From: Holothuria scabra
Taxonomy: Eukaryota; Echinodermata; Holothuroidea; Aspidochirotida; Holothuriidae
Direction: 5' to 3'
DNA: 64,000 nucleotides
Assembly (NCBI GenBank): GCA_037179385.1
Contig: CM074190.1
Span: 7,020,284-7,084,283, forward strand
Below, in pieces: positions 37,687 to 49,334 of the stretch (its first letter is position 1; each line of letters begins with the position of its first letter). A program made the translations under genes and the position numbers. Under the pieces are notes generated by a model, which did not search any database, was not told the origin of the DNA, and was given only the letters and a program-made list of their open reading frames with translations.

Positions 37687-38253
37687 TTAAGCGTATGATA
37701 AGTCAAAATATTTAAATATATATGTTAAAGACCATGAAAAATGAAAAGACCACGAATATTAACAGTCCCACTCTCATCTTTGTAGGGTATTCCTGAGCTG
37801 AGATGTAAAATGTTGATCTTTATTCACTCAACTTAAAAGGGTACATGGCACAACAATATGTGATATCATTGTTGTACCATTCAAATTAAAATCTTATTTT
37901 TTTTTTAGTTAGGAAAGTGACTGTAACTTGTACTAGGGTGTGATACAGTACAGTAGCACTCTTAATTATATGTGGTGATGTAATTAATTAAGCCCTCTCT
38001 GGGAACCATGCTATGCAAGCAAGCAGGAAGTGTCCAAGTTCATAAATTTTTTTTGTAATTCTATACAGAAACAAAGCAGGTGTGAGTTGTACATCAAGAA
38101 AGTCACAAATTATTGTGCATTGTGCCAATTTGTTTAAGTGAATAAAATTCCTGTCCTGTGAAGATGGGAGTTGGACTGTTAGAATTCACATTTGTCATGC
38201 TCTTTAATATATATATATTTGATATTTTTTTTTTTGCTTCAGGCACACTTTAA
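37687..38253. mobile_element. Foldback TTAA MITE, copy 3 of 3
   Basis: Bounded by TTAA. The right end reads GCTTCAGGCACACTTTAA; the left end (TTAAGCGTATGATAAGTCAA) is more diverged than in the other two copies. The interior aligns with 22266-22836 (CATGAAAAATGAAAAG, GTATTCCTGAGCTGAGAT, GTGATGTAATTAATTAAGCC). Confidence 0.75.
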
Positions 38254-38575
38254 ATGTCTCCTGAGTGGTATTTGAAAAAAGGGGAATTCCGGACCATTGA
38301 AGTTAGAAAATGTGCTACTGAAGTACATCTTCTATCATCAAAGGAACACAAAGTTTTCACTCATAAGAAGTTCACCCCAAGCATGCAACTTTTTTAAAAA
38401 AAGTATAGTTTTGCATTTAACTACTCATTGCATACATTAAAATGCCCTATTTAACCTACGTAGTTATTGGCCCATACTTAGCTGATAGTATACTGTAGGT
38501 GTGAAGGCAAATGACAGATGCATACTGTAGCTTCCTCTAGGAATACTTACGTCCATGTGTGAAGAAAGTTGGGAA

Positions 38576-38735
38576 GCTGGGAGGCTCCTTCCTGTGAAAT
38601 TTTGCCATATGGAAGGAAATTTAGACAAAAATGAGGGAAATTTCCCATTTCTGTGCATGAAAAAATGGGGGGAAATTGTGGGAAATTCAACTCCCTTCCA
38701 GGGAAATAATTTCTAGGCCTTGAAGGCCTTGAAGG
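38576..38735. repeat. GGGAAATTTCCC-type dispersed repeat
   Basis: AACTCCCTTCCAGGGAAATA at 38690-38709 has relatives at 39009-39030 (ACTCCCTTCCTAGGAAATAA) and, inverted, at 45030-45058. The SINE at 38738-39001 sits between the first two, as if inserted in a copy of this repeat. Confidence 0.5.
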
Positions 38736-38737
38736 GC

Positions 38738-39001
38738 AGTTGTTTTACGACGCTTAGCGACCACGAATGTGCCATTTGGCTTATGAATTACAACTTCACG
38801 TCGGGTGGCAACCAATTCAACAATTTGGATCAAATTTGGTATATTTTGAAAGGCCAGTTCAGATGGGAAAACCGTAGATTGCTCTTGGATGAAAAACCCA
38901 CCTTACTTTGACCCGGCCAGGAATCGAACTCCAGACCTCCCGGTTGCTTAGCTTCATCACTTCAAATGCCACCGCCTTTATCCACTCGGCCAAAGCACCG
39001 G
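38738..39001 (-). mobile_element. SINE with Leu/Ser-tRNA-like head
   Basis: On the minus strand the head reads GGTGCTTTGGCCGAGTGGAT (A-box TGGCCGAGTGG). After a long variable-arm-like region comes GGAGTTCGATTCCTGGCC (B-box GTTCGATTCC). The long spacing between boxes fits a class II tRNA (Leu/Ser type). The 3' acceptor strand that should pair with GGTGCTT is absent, so this is a SINE head, not a functional tRNA. The downstream body does not match the SINE family at 12865 and is a different family. Confidence 0.7.
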
Positions 39002-39029
39002 TTAATTTCACTCCCTTCCTAGGAAATAA

Positions 39030-40527
39030 ACATTTTTTTCAGCCCTGCTCATGTCATTTGCTTAAGCTATGGTGTACAATCCAAGGATGGAATCTCATGG
39101 ACATTTTCATAGCATCAAAGCATGATATACCTATGGTATTCCCCATCTGTCTACTCAAAAAGTGATTCATGGGAAAGCCTGGACTTGAACCACACAGTAT
39201 TAGCACTTTTACAGTACAAGTATTTGAAAGCAAATGTGAACTTGAACAGTACAGTAGACCTATTTGAACTTAAATTTGTTATCTTGTTGACTCTGTAAAA
39301 CGCACTGGTGATGGCCAGTGTTATTACATCCCATTTAACCATTCTTGCTTCAGTTTATGTTTATAATCTGCTGCTGTAGTGTGTATGGATCCATACAGAG
39401 CTGTTTTTTTCCTCTCACAAAATCTTTGATTGAAACATATATAGTATTAGAATTGTAATATAGATGGGAAATAACACAAATTATAGATGTGCCCAGAATA
39501 TTTGAAAAAAAAAATAGTGTGCTTCAGTACTTTCAATTCCATAATGGCAATAGGTAAAACAGGAAGTATAATGCAGTAGTTTACTACTGAAGTTTACCAT
39601 CAAATTAATCATTGGTACTGTATGTGTTTGTAGTTAAAATTGTTTTTTTTTTAAATTATTTCAAAGTTCTTAAAATCATTAGTGACAGTTCTTTAGATCA
39701 TTTGCAGGCCAGTTAAACCTCTTAACCCCATTTTTTTTTTGAATGACCTTGTTTAGAAAACATTTCCTTGTCAATTGTCAAGCTTTCCTCTTTTCCATTA
39801 ATGTACGTACATGTTCAAGACACATTTATTCAAGATTATGTCAAACTCAGTTTTCAGGAAAGCATGATTTCAAATTTACAACCTTCCTTATATGATACCC
39901 TAGATAAATGGAAAGTACTGTAAGATATCACAAACAATTATTGTCACTTAAAAAGATGTTGGTTTGAAAATTGAAAGTAGGGCAAACTTGTTCAAAGCCC
40001 CTTTACTTCAGTGAAAAATTGGGAACACATGATTTCAAATCTGGCCTTGAATGTAAAGCATCCCTGCAGTAACTAAGGTTAAGTGTTTTTACCAGAGGCA
40101 AATTCCATGCATCTTTCAGTTTCTTGACTTGTAGAGCTCTCATAATTGAAGTACTATTTAGCCTCTTAACATCAATTCTAGTATGTATATCAAGGTCGTA
40201 CAGAAAGGAAGATTCAGATCAAGTCTTGAAAACCAACTTACAAAGAGTCGTCAAGCCCCTTGCACCTGAGCAAGTGATATGACTTTGCAGTGTTCATATC
40301 ATTTGCTGATGAAATCCACAGTGTACTGGTAATATTGACATCATGCTGTCTTACTGTATACTTCTTGCTTTATGCTAGATACAGTAGAACATCTTTCTTG
40401 AGCAAAATAATATCTGAAGAAACATTAATCCCATAGTTTCTTAATACAAGAATATTATTAACTTTGAAGCAAAAAAAACAACTACAGCCCTCATTGAGTA
40501 TTGTCAAATTCACTTCAGTTGTGCAGT
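39030..40527. other. Intron sequence
   Basis: No feature recognised apart from chance frames and TACAGTA words. Confidence 0.45.
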
Positions 40528-40867
40528 CAGGCCTCGATTTTCAGAAAAATTTATGGTTGTCCTCTGGGCAACCATTTAATTTTAGCTGTCCACAAGTAAA
40601 TTTTGGTTGTCCGAAACAAACACTAATTGTATTCATGTACTTAGAGTCTTGAAGAATAAAATGATGTGATGTTTGAGAGACAGAAACAATTGAATTCTGA
40701 ATTATGGTACAATGCAGAGAGTCAAAAGAGTTGATCATTTAACAGTATTCGTTTTCAGTCCTAGAGAAAAATGGTTGCCCATTGGACAACCAGTCTTACA
40801 CTTTTGGTTGCCCATATGAAATTTCAGTTGTCCCGGACAATCAGACAGCCACGTAAATCGAGTCCTG
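40528..40867. mobile_element. Inverted-repeat element rich in GGTTGTCC
   Basis: Ends CAGGCCTCGATTT and AAATCGAGTCCTG form an inverted repeat with one mismatch. The interior holds many GGTTGTCC / GGACAACC / GGTTGCCC motifs in both orientations, at least eight in 340 bp, resembling subterminal transposase-binding repeats. The CAG...CTG ends suggest hAT, but I find no exact 8-bp duplication. Non-coding. Confidence 0.6.
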
Positions 40868-41439
40868 CTTCCTGATTTTCCACAGATTTTCTTCAAATAC
40901 TGTTTGTACTTCATTTGCCACCAGTTTCCTTCAGATGCTGTGCAAATGTAGTGAAATGATCATTCATAGTTTGATAATACTGTATGTTGCATACAGTATA
41001 CTGTACTTGAAGTCAGCACAGATTCTGATTTCAAATGAATAGGGCGGGCTTCAAGCTGAAACTTACATTTATTGCAGCTCTAGTATCATTGTTCACTTGA
41101 GGATTCAGGCAAAAGGTAGTGCTATTTTTAAGTCTAAGGTATTTGTAAAAATTCTGCTAGGAATACACAAACCTTTCTTGGTCCTAGAGTGTAATATTTG
41201 TATATAACACCTGAATGCCTTTGACTTGAGCTATAATGAATAACTCATATTTCAAACATTTTCAGAGGTTATCCACAATATGTTAATGGGAGGTTTTCAG
41301 ACAGACATAAAGCTCATGCAATCATCCTTTCAGGGGCTTAAATGTCTCAGTAGGGATTGAATTTAATGAAAAAGTATGTTGTTTGTAAGTTGTTTGTAAG
41401 TTGTTTGCCATTAGCAAATCTACATCACCCCCATTTCCT
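40868..41439. other. Intron sequence
   Basis: No feature recognised. Confidence 0.45.
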
Positions 41440-41610
41440 CCTATTTACATACGTTTAAATCCCTACTTACTTACAGTAAGGCCCTGGCAAGCTTCTGCTA
41501 GCTCAGTGGCAACAGGTGACCTCCTAACAAGGTCACCTGATGACATCATCTTTCCTTCTGGCATGTCCAAAGATTTACATACAGTTTTGGACCAGTGGGT
41601 TTTGGGGGAT
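41440..41610. repeat. Fragment related to the 59.1-kb inverted-repeat element
   Basis: TCCTATTTACATACGTTTAA and CTTACTTACAGTAAGGCCCT, then GGCAAGCTT, match the left half of the element at 59141-59328. The right end is not recognisable. Confidence 0.45.
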
Positions 41611-41621
41611 TACATGAATAT

Positions 41622-41690
41622 TAGTTAGTTAGTTAGTTAGATAGTTTTACGACCCAGTTTCCAACCTATTGGTTCAAGTCGAGCCGGTAT
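41622..41690 (-). repeat. SINE 3' tail with TTAG repeats
   Basis: TTAGTTAGTTAGTTAGATAG followed by TTTTACGACCCAGTTTCCAA is the reverse of the SINE 3' end seen at about 56320-56350. It shows that the family ends in a (CTAA)n-type tail. Confidence 0.65.
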
Positions 41691-42103
41691 GAGTATTGAT
41701 ACTTCATTCATGGGAGTTCTCTTCCCTGGTTGAGGAACAAAACTTATCTGGTTGATGGAGTCCCTGTTGTCACTATCTGCTCCCTGATGTCAAGAGTATG
41801 AAAAGATGGAGTGAAGCATATCCTTGATGGACGGTTTATCCTGACCAGGTTTGTATAAACTGTGTACAGTCTGATTAGCCAAATCTGTATAGAATAGCAT
41901 TGCACTACTGTATGTGATTCTATTGCACTCTGACACAGCAATGTGTCAGTAATTTTTGTACCAGACTTTGCCCTTAATAGATACTCTTTATAATGTTTCT
42001 TTAGCATGGACCACATACTGTAATACTCTCATCAGAACAAACTTTCTGAAACAGACGAAATTTAAAGCCTTCAACGATCTTTCTTGCTTACAGCTACTTG
42101 GAT

Positions 42104-42360
42104 GAGTTTTGTAAGTCACTTTCTAACTAATTGGTTTTAGTGGACCAGCAACCTTGCATTCTGGAGTTTGACTCCTGGCTGGGTCCTACAGTTTTATACA
42201 CTTTAAAAAGGAACCCACTTCCACTGTGCTTGGTGCTCATCATAAGCAGTGAGTGGGTAAAATAAGCCAGTGAGCCACAACTGGAAAAAAGTCAGTGGCT
42301 AGTCTGACTTAACCTTACCATTTGGTTAGAGACTGAGCTGTTAAACCTCATCTGAGTAAT
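42104..42360 (+). mobile_element. tRNA-derived SINE copy
   Basis: Plus-orientation copy: a head with GGAGTTTGACTCCTGG (a diverged B-box), then CACTGTGCTTGGTGCTCATC, then GCCAGTGAGCCACAACTGG, and a tail with GGTTAGAGACTGAGCTGTTA. The order of parts equals that in the 56107 copy. Confidence 0.75.
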
Positions 42361-44178
42361 GGGTGAGTTGCTGGAGGAAAAAAGTCATCCTGTGGTGTCT
42401 TTAAGATAATGTTACTAATATTGCTTTAATCCCCCAAAATGCTTATCTAAGTGCTCTGATCAATCAGGATTAGTGATGCATCATCAAAATTCCAGTGAAA
42501 AGATACATTCCCTACACAACTCTACTTGTTATTGTTGCTAGCCATCATGCATAGTTATGAAATTTTTGTCATTTGACACTGTGGGAGACATGATGTATCA
42601 TTTCATTTGAAGTTGGCAACAATTTTTCAACAAACTAATTCAATGATATCTTTGCTTCTTAATGGTGATTTTTTTTAAATTTGAGGGAAATGTATTTATG
42701 TGAACATCCAGTGCATCCATCTGGGCCACAAGGGAAGTCAGGGAATAATTTATACAGTTTCGCATCACAATGTGCTACACAAACAGGCCGAGTTGCTACA
42801 CAAATAACAAATTGTGTAGCAATTTTTTGTGTGCATAACCCTTGCATTTTCACAAACAATGTGTGAAAGATTAAAAACTCTTCAAAACTGCTATGCAAAA
42901 TTAGAATGCTAAACTATTCCCTGGAAGTATAGGCCTATTGTAATTTTTTTTTATTGCCAATCATTTTACTGAAAATTTGTATCATTTACATGTAGTTACA
43001 CAGTAGAAACAAACCTCAGCTAAAGAATATGAAGACAATAGCTAAATTTTTAGGGATTAATTTGAAAATAATAGAAGAGATCATCACTATAAGGGCTTAG
43101 TCACATCACAATACATCTCACAGCAGATAAACAGAAACAAATAGATCTGTCAATCAAATAGTGGCTAATTAAAAGATATAATTCTTTTTTAGAACAGTAT
43201 TGTTTCCAAAATATTTTCCTTGTACTAACAGTAACTGACTACTTTAACCAACTTGTACTGTCTCAGTAGTAGAGAACTCTATTTTAGACAGAGCAAATTA
43301 TTAGAACAATCCCTATGGTGGAAGCTGTGGCTTCTGGTCATTTACACATGCTCATATTAAAATGGGATTAATGCTCTCCTTGCTACAAAATTCTAGCTTT
43401 TTAAATAATTTTTCTCCACTCATAACTGCATAATTTGTAAAGAGCGTCTCCTTTGTATGCAGTCAGCCTTTGCAAGTACATCCAAGATCTGAATTCCTGT
43501 TTTTTACTTCAGGATGTGGTAGTAAAAGTGTACTTGATAAAAGTGCCCCTTAACAACAATTCCTTTTAACAAGTTAAAATACCTAGTCCTTTAATTCAGT
43601 GAGGGAATTTGTGCTTTAGGAATCAATGCATCTTGATGCAATCTGGTCAGACTTGGATAAAGGTTAATACAGAAAGTCATACTCCCTGTTTGGTGTCAAA
43701 TGGATTTGTGTTAGTAGGTTATTGACTGGAAGACTCGTAATTTACATTTTGTTATGTCAGAAATAATTTAACAACACAAGAGGGGACTGAGGTTTGTGAT
43801 GTGATATATCAATTGTCCGCTAGGACAACGTCTCCACTCACACAAGTGTAATGAAGGTGGATTTGAGACAAGACTTTGATGAAATAGAAATCACAGAGGC
43901 ACTGTAGACCTTTAATGTAAAAAGGTGCAAATACTGTACTTCTTCTTACATATAAGAGGGTTTTTAAATTATACAAAAATGATTTATAGATCTACACACA
44001 GAGGGGTCTTTGCTCATCACAGTGCAACGATGGAGGTGACTGCCTGAGGTCCTTATCTTGCTTGTTTTGGGGTTGTTGACTGGAAGCTGTGGTAAAAGTT
44101 GGATACTTGAAATGCAATGTGATCACATGCTTTTATCCAGGCACCAAAAGATCTCTAAAGTGTAATTAAAAATGCACT
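42361..44178. other. Intron sequence
   Basis: No feature recognised. Overlapping frames at 42659-42898 and 42681-42866 on opposite strands have no support. Confidence 0.45.
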
Positions 44179-44512
44179 AAAGGCCTGTATACACGAGCAA
44201 CATTTGCAAAACATTCCGAAGACATTTCCAAAACATCCACTGTGCAACAAATCCAAAACAAGCTGTTTTCGGTTTGTTGCACAGTGTAGACAGGGTATAA
44301 CCGCATGTTTTGAAAATGTTTTGGAAATGTTGCAAAAGAAATATCCTGTCAATTCTTTTCAAAACATTCTCAAAACATTTTCAAAATGTTTTCAAATTGT
44401 TTTTACTCAGTCTACACTGTGCAACAAACCGAAAACAAGCATGTTTTGGGTCTGTTGCAGGTGAAGTGTTTTGAGAATGTTTTACAATGTTGCTCGTGTA
44501 TACATGCCTGTA
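44179..44512. mobile_element. Palindromic MITE with repeated internal hairpins
   Basis: The end sequence TGTATACACGAGCAACAT is present in inverted orientation at both ends, extended by AAACATTC. Inside are further inverted pairs (CTGTGCAACAAA / TTTGTTGCACAG) and repeated AAAACATTTTC-type words, so several alternative hairpins can form. TA lies next to each end (Tc1/mariner-like), but this boundary is not certain. About 334 bp, non-coding. Confidence 0.7.
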
Positions 44513-45986
44513 GAGGACAGTATACAACGCCTGCAAGCACGTCCTGAAACAATTGATATTTTGCTTGACAAACATGTTTAGCAATTAGGTCTTATGTATT
44601 AAACAATGTAAACCATAATGGTTTCAATCATTTCGGTTGCATTATACCTGTGGTTACAAAGTTAAGAAAGTTTGATCAATAATGTAATAGAGTGATTGAT
44701 TAACATTAATATTCAACAGTTTGCAAATTGCAAATTAGTTGAAAAAATGGTGGCAACTTTCATTTTCTGTTAAAGGGGTCTGCAGAGTTTGCCTGCAGAC
44801 CTAGAGTAGGCTAAATTAATCCTTTGTTCCAGTACCTTGGTTTTCTGAAGTGATTGCTTTAATACCAGAATATAGAAACATTCAAGAGGTCTTTCAGGTT
44901 AGAACAAACATTAACTTTATGTTAATTTCTGCAGAATGAAAATTGAAAATTACAGTATGTTTCTTTGATTTACAGTAAATGTCAGTAAAGAGCATTCATA
45001 CTGGGTCACTAGCCAGGGCTGGAAAAAAATGTATATTTCCCTAGAAGGGAGTGAAATTATTTCCCTCCAACTGCCTAAATTTCCAATCCAGTGATGTTAA
45101 GGGACTCAATGAAGTTCAAGTCAGAGTTTGAGGAACAGGATCGAAAACAGTGCGATCTCCTTTAGACAAAAATTTCAATTGGTGTAGTTGACATTGTGTT
45201 TGCAGGGTGCAACTCCATAATGTTGATACTTCTGTTGTTATGCTGTATGTGTTTTACTGCAAAGAATGAAGATTCTAATTGAAATGGTTGTTAATGAAAA
45301 GAGGATCTTTTCTGGCTTTTGTTCTGCCCCTCAATATGTGCTCTCAAATGTAACAGAAGTCTAAGATCTGAAGGTTCAGTACTTATTGAAATTGTGCCTA
45401 CTGTCAGGCCAGCATGTGAATATATTAGGTTATCCTCCCACAAATGCATTACTGTATATTGTTCAATTACAGCACAATTAAAGAGTACACTGTACAGTTA
45501 CATTATAGGCAGTTAACCCAGTAGAAACATTGTTGCCTGTGGCAGTACAGTATAATGTATTTTGATGTGCCTGTTTGTTTGGTATTCCATGTGAAAAGGG
45601 AAGAAACTACTCAACAAAATGACCTTTTCCTGTTAATCCAAGCATTGCTCAAGGACATAGTCCAAGTGGATTTGGCAGTACTTACAGTACTTACCATTAA
45701 CCCCATAGAATGCATTATCAACCAATGCACAGGTCCAGAACTGTTTAATCTTGCCTACAAACATGCAAATATTTTGATTTAAATGACAAAATATGGTACA
45801 CCCTGTTTTTTAAATATGTAGGCAAGTTAAAATAACCCAGTTCAAGTAAAATGAAGTAGCCTAAGATGAGTGGGTTATCGGTTACCATGAGTTTATACAT
45901 CTATGTTATAGTGCAAAGTCACCTGATTGTAATGACATTGAACAATATAAGTTGGGGAGTATTTCTACTGTAGATATAAATGAACA
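44513..45986. other. Intron sequence
   Basis: Contains the inverted relative of the 38.6-kb repeat at about 45015-45075; otherwise nothing recognised. Confidence 0.45.
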
Positions 45987-46290
45987 TTAAAGGCCCAGTT
46001 CTCTCACCCCAAATAGCACCAAATCTCCTAACCTTCTTACTTAAGCCCCTCCCACAATTGTCTGAAATTCATCCTTATCCAGTCACAATCTCAGTTTATT
46101 GCTTCAGGAGGAGTATAGAAAAACCTTATGGGTATAACCAAAACTTTCTCAGTATAGTTCATGCTGTGTAATATAAGTTTTGGAAATCTGCATTGTTTGA
46201 ATTAACAGTCAATCAAAAAGCTAGACCAATGGAGAGTTTCTGTACCCCCTACAAGCAGTGTAGTTTGGGGTGAGAGGATAGGCCCTTTAA
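45987..46290. mobile_element. TTAA MITE family A, intact copy
   Basis: TTAA-bounded, 304 bp, with ends AAAGGCCCAGTTCTCTCACC and GGTGAGAGGATAGGCCCTTT as inverted repeats. It is the uninterrupted relative, in opposite orientation, of the element at 1555-2586 and so serves as its empty-site reference. Confidence 0.8.
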
Positions 46291-47742
46291 ATACAGTATT
46301 AAACCACATTGTATAAACATAGTCATATACAATACAGTTTAGTATTTTTAACATTTTACATCCATGATAAAATGTGGAACATGAGGCTGCCATACAGTAA
46401 TTACGGTACTGTAGATAGCAACAGCCATCTCTTTTTGCTTAAATTATGGCGAAGATATTTTTATATTTATTTTTATATATTTATTTATATAACATTTAAT
46501 TATGTATATCATTGTTGATGTTATTATTTACTTACTTATCACTGTAACTCCATTGTTGCATTATTTCATGGACAGCTGTTCTTATTCATATATAAATACT
46601 GGCAGCATAAGGTAGATGTTTCTTAAACTTTCCAAAAATATCTTCTTGGGTAGTGTGAATTGAATCTGAATTAGACGCAGTAAAATTTTAATAATGTTTG
46701 ACTGTTCTCTCCGGAGTTTCGGTTGTGAAATTGATATCAACATTACGGGAGACAGGTAACTGTAGCATAATTTATGAAGCAACCAGTTATGATAAAAGAA
46801 GAGTTATTCGAAATAAAAAGGTGGGAAATAGTCAAAAAGGAAGCTCTCTGTTCTGTTGTCATCCTTTATTTGGGATAAAAGTCCTGTGAATTAGTCAAGC
46901 ATTGAGTAGAATGATGGATGTTGCATTTTAATTTGTAATAAATTGATAAGAGGCAGCTTCCTTTTTGTGAATTATGTATTTAAGACTTTGCTAACCTAAT
47001 ATGGGCACTGTTCTGTAAGCAGTTCATAATATTTACATTCTGTAGGTGTTTTTGTCAGTCCTATTACACAATCACTACCAAATAGTTTACTCCATTGTAA
47101 TTTGTTTTTTCCTGGTATTGTAAATTATTATGAAGAGGTGTGGAAAGCACACATATTGCAGGAAAGAACTTGAGAATAGAAACAAACAGCAAAAAACCAC
47201 AAATTTGCTACTCGGTGTAATTTCTCTAGATGCCAAGAGTCATACAGCAACTTTTATCATCTCTTTGACAATGAGTGAATCACTAAGAATTTTCCTCTAA
47301 GAATTTTCTCTAAGAATCACTAAGAATTATTCCCTTGTTTATAGGCCTATGTAATGGGCCAGTCTTTTTTTCAAGGCAAACATACTTATTGAAAGTTTCA
47401 CTTTTTTGTGAAGGTTTTACTATTCTAATGTTCATAACCTTTGTGCCCAGTCAGCATTAAAGCTTGTTGTAAACATTTCAAATGTCTTCAGTACTGGATA
47501 ATTAATGAGAAGATTGGACCAGCCACAGTAAACTCATTGTAAAGGCTTTGATTGAATAAAAATTCCTATCCTGCATTCAGTACTTCAGCCAGCTGTTCAC
47601 CTGCATACACGTGCAGTAAGAACTTTTGTAAGTAAGCACTTACAGTTATACTGTACTGTTAAATTAAGCTTCAGATTAAAGAAAAATGACACTCATAACT
47701 GTTTCCATTTGATTGACACTTCAGGAACTTGTGGTTGGTTAA
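46291..47742. other. Intron sequence, AT-rich patch
   Basis: Low-complexity ATTTATTTTTATAT tract at 46455-46500; three AAGAATTTTC/AAGAATCACT near-repeats at 47285-47330. No gene seen. Confidence 0.45.
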
Positions 47743-48157
47743 GCCCAGGTTATACTACAGCGATATCAGATCGGATTACTGTCGGATTTTTGTGGGTTTT
47801 AGTAAAAATCTCCTCCATCCATTGTCGGGAAGAACCGAAAATTTGCCATCCTATGTAAATATATGATTGGTGTGAAAGGGCCACAGAAATGAAATATAAA
47901 TTACTTATTTCGGGACGTCACATTGACAAATATCTTTCATCCGACTACACGTGTCCAATAAAAGCTGTCGGCAGATGTGACGTCACAGAATAATCGGTAT
48001 AAATAACTCAGAATTTTGTCGTCCTGGGATGCAATGCAACTACAATGGTTGGCAAATTTTTGTTTCTTTTCGACCAAAGATGGAGGAGATATTAATTACA
48101 ACTGACAAAAGTCGGAGCGAAATCCGATCCGATATCGCTGTAGTGTGACCTGGCCTT
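47743..48157. mobile_element. Inverted-repeat element, CpG-richer
   Basis: The left end (CAGGTTATACTACAGCGATA, then TCAGATCGGATT) and right end (the reverse of CAGGTCACACTACAGCGATA, then TCGGATCGGATT) form a long imperfect inverted repeat of about 35 bp. The interior is unusually rich in CG dinucleotides for this window (TGTCGG, CGTCACAG). Non-coding and non-autonomous; superfamily not assigned. Confidence 0.7.
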
Positions 48158-48505
48158 TGGTTTTTCAGCTTTGTTGGAGTGTCAGGATTTTTGTAGAAAC
48201 ATTATTGGGGACCCCCCTTTTTGGTTCCTTGTGTAACAAAGGAACCTATGCAGTCACCTTGTTCTAGGTATGTGTGTGTGTGACTCAGTAACCAAGTAGG
48301 GGGATGTACTGTAGTTTGTCTTAAATTATTCTATTTCCACAGGTATACGGTAGCATGCTATATTTAATAACTGCAATTACCCAAAACATAAAGAAGAGAT
48401 TTTGTTTCACATGATGATGGTACACTGAATTATACTCATTGTGTGGGATCAATCATTGTACAGCATCAATCAAAGTATCATGTTGTGTAACCATAGTTAC
48501 AGTAT
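48158..48505. other. Intron sequence
   Basis: Short GT repeat at about 48270-48283; nothing else recognised. Confidence 0.45.
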
Positions 48506-49080
48506 CCCTGGTTGGGAAACTTAGGGTGTAAAGGCAGTGCACTGGAATCCGCATACAGTATTCAGTGGTCACGTCACTGTGACAGTACACATGCTGGCAC
48601 AGCAATGGTTGGTACTGTATAAATACAATTCACTACAGTTCTCATCGTGTCAAAGGCAGTCAAAAAGGCTTTTAAAACTCGACGTTTGTGACCCACCCAA
48701 GGGGGAGGGGGAAAAATTTCCACATGATGTTGGTACTAGTGTCGCAAATAAAGCAGTCCAGCTCATTAAAAAAAATACAGATAATGAGATATATAGTGCA
48801 CATAGCAATGTTAGAGGTTACTGTTCAAACTGTGCAGCTAGTATACAGTGTAGCATGTATAGCCCCAATGTGGTGAACGGGAAACAAGATCACTCAAACA
48901 CCAATCTATTCACTTGTAATTTTGGTACTATTTCTGTTCGTTTTTAATGCAGTGTTTATGTGCCATTTGATCATGTGCACCATCAATGTCACATGACCCA
49001 CTTTTGTGAAGTTCTCAACATACCTCCTCACGCTTGTATGTGTGTGCGTATAGGTACATGTTAAGTTTCCCAACCAGGGG
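48506..49080. mobile_element. TIR element with possible 5-bp duplication
   Basis: The ends CCCTGGTTGGGAAACTTA and TAAGTTTCCCAACCAGGG are a perfect 18-bp inverted repeat. AGTAT lies directly left (48501-48505) and at 49081-49085 on the right after one extra G, fitting a 5-bp target duplication. The 136-codon plus-strand frame 48537-48947 lies entirely inside. It has no recognisable transposase motif, so I regard it as chance. Confidence 0.75.
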
Positions 49081-49284
49081 AGTATATATTAGCTATGGTG
49101 TCAAAAGGGCCACCTTGTCTTTACTCTGCAGTTACAGAGTTAGCCTACTGTACTTAAGATTTGCCAAGGACATATCTGTTAGAATTATTCTACAGAAGAA
49201 TACTGTACATCTTGTAGTCTTTTACCATTCTTGAGACACTAGTCTTTAAAGTGCAGTACAGTTTGAATGTTTCTTGAGAAAAGC

Positions 49285-49334
49285 ACTTGGCCTATGCAAA
49301 AAAAAAAAAAAAAAAAAACTTGGCCTATGCAAAA
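49285..49334. repeat. 17-bp direct repeat around a 21-A run
   Basis: ACTTGGCCTATGCAAAA occurs at 49285-49301 and again at 49318-49334, separated only by A residues (A run 49298-49318). Confidence 0.9.

Noticed and set aside
38912..39001. Functional tRNA-Leu/Ser gene on the minus strand
   Set aside because: A- and B-box are present, but the acceptor stem cannot pair and the sequence continues into a SINE body.
48537..48947. 136-codon plus-strand frame as a possible gene
   Set aside because: It lies wholly inside the 18-bp-TIR element and shows no transposase motif; probably chance.
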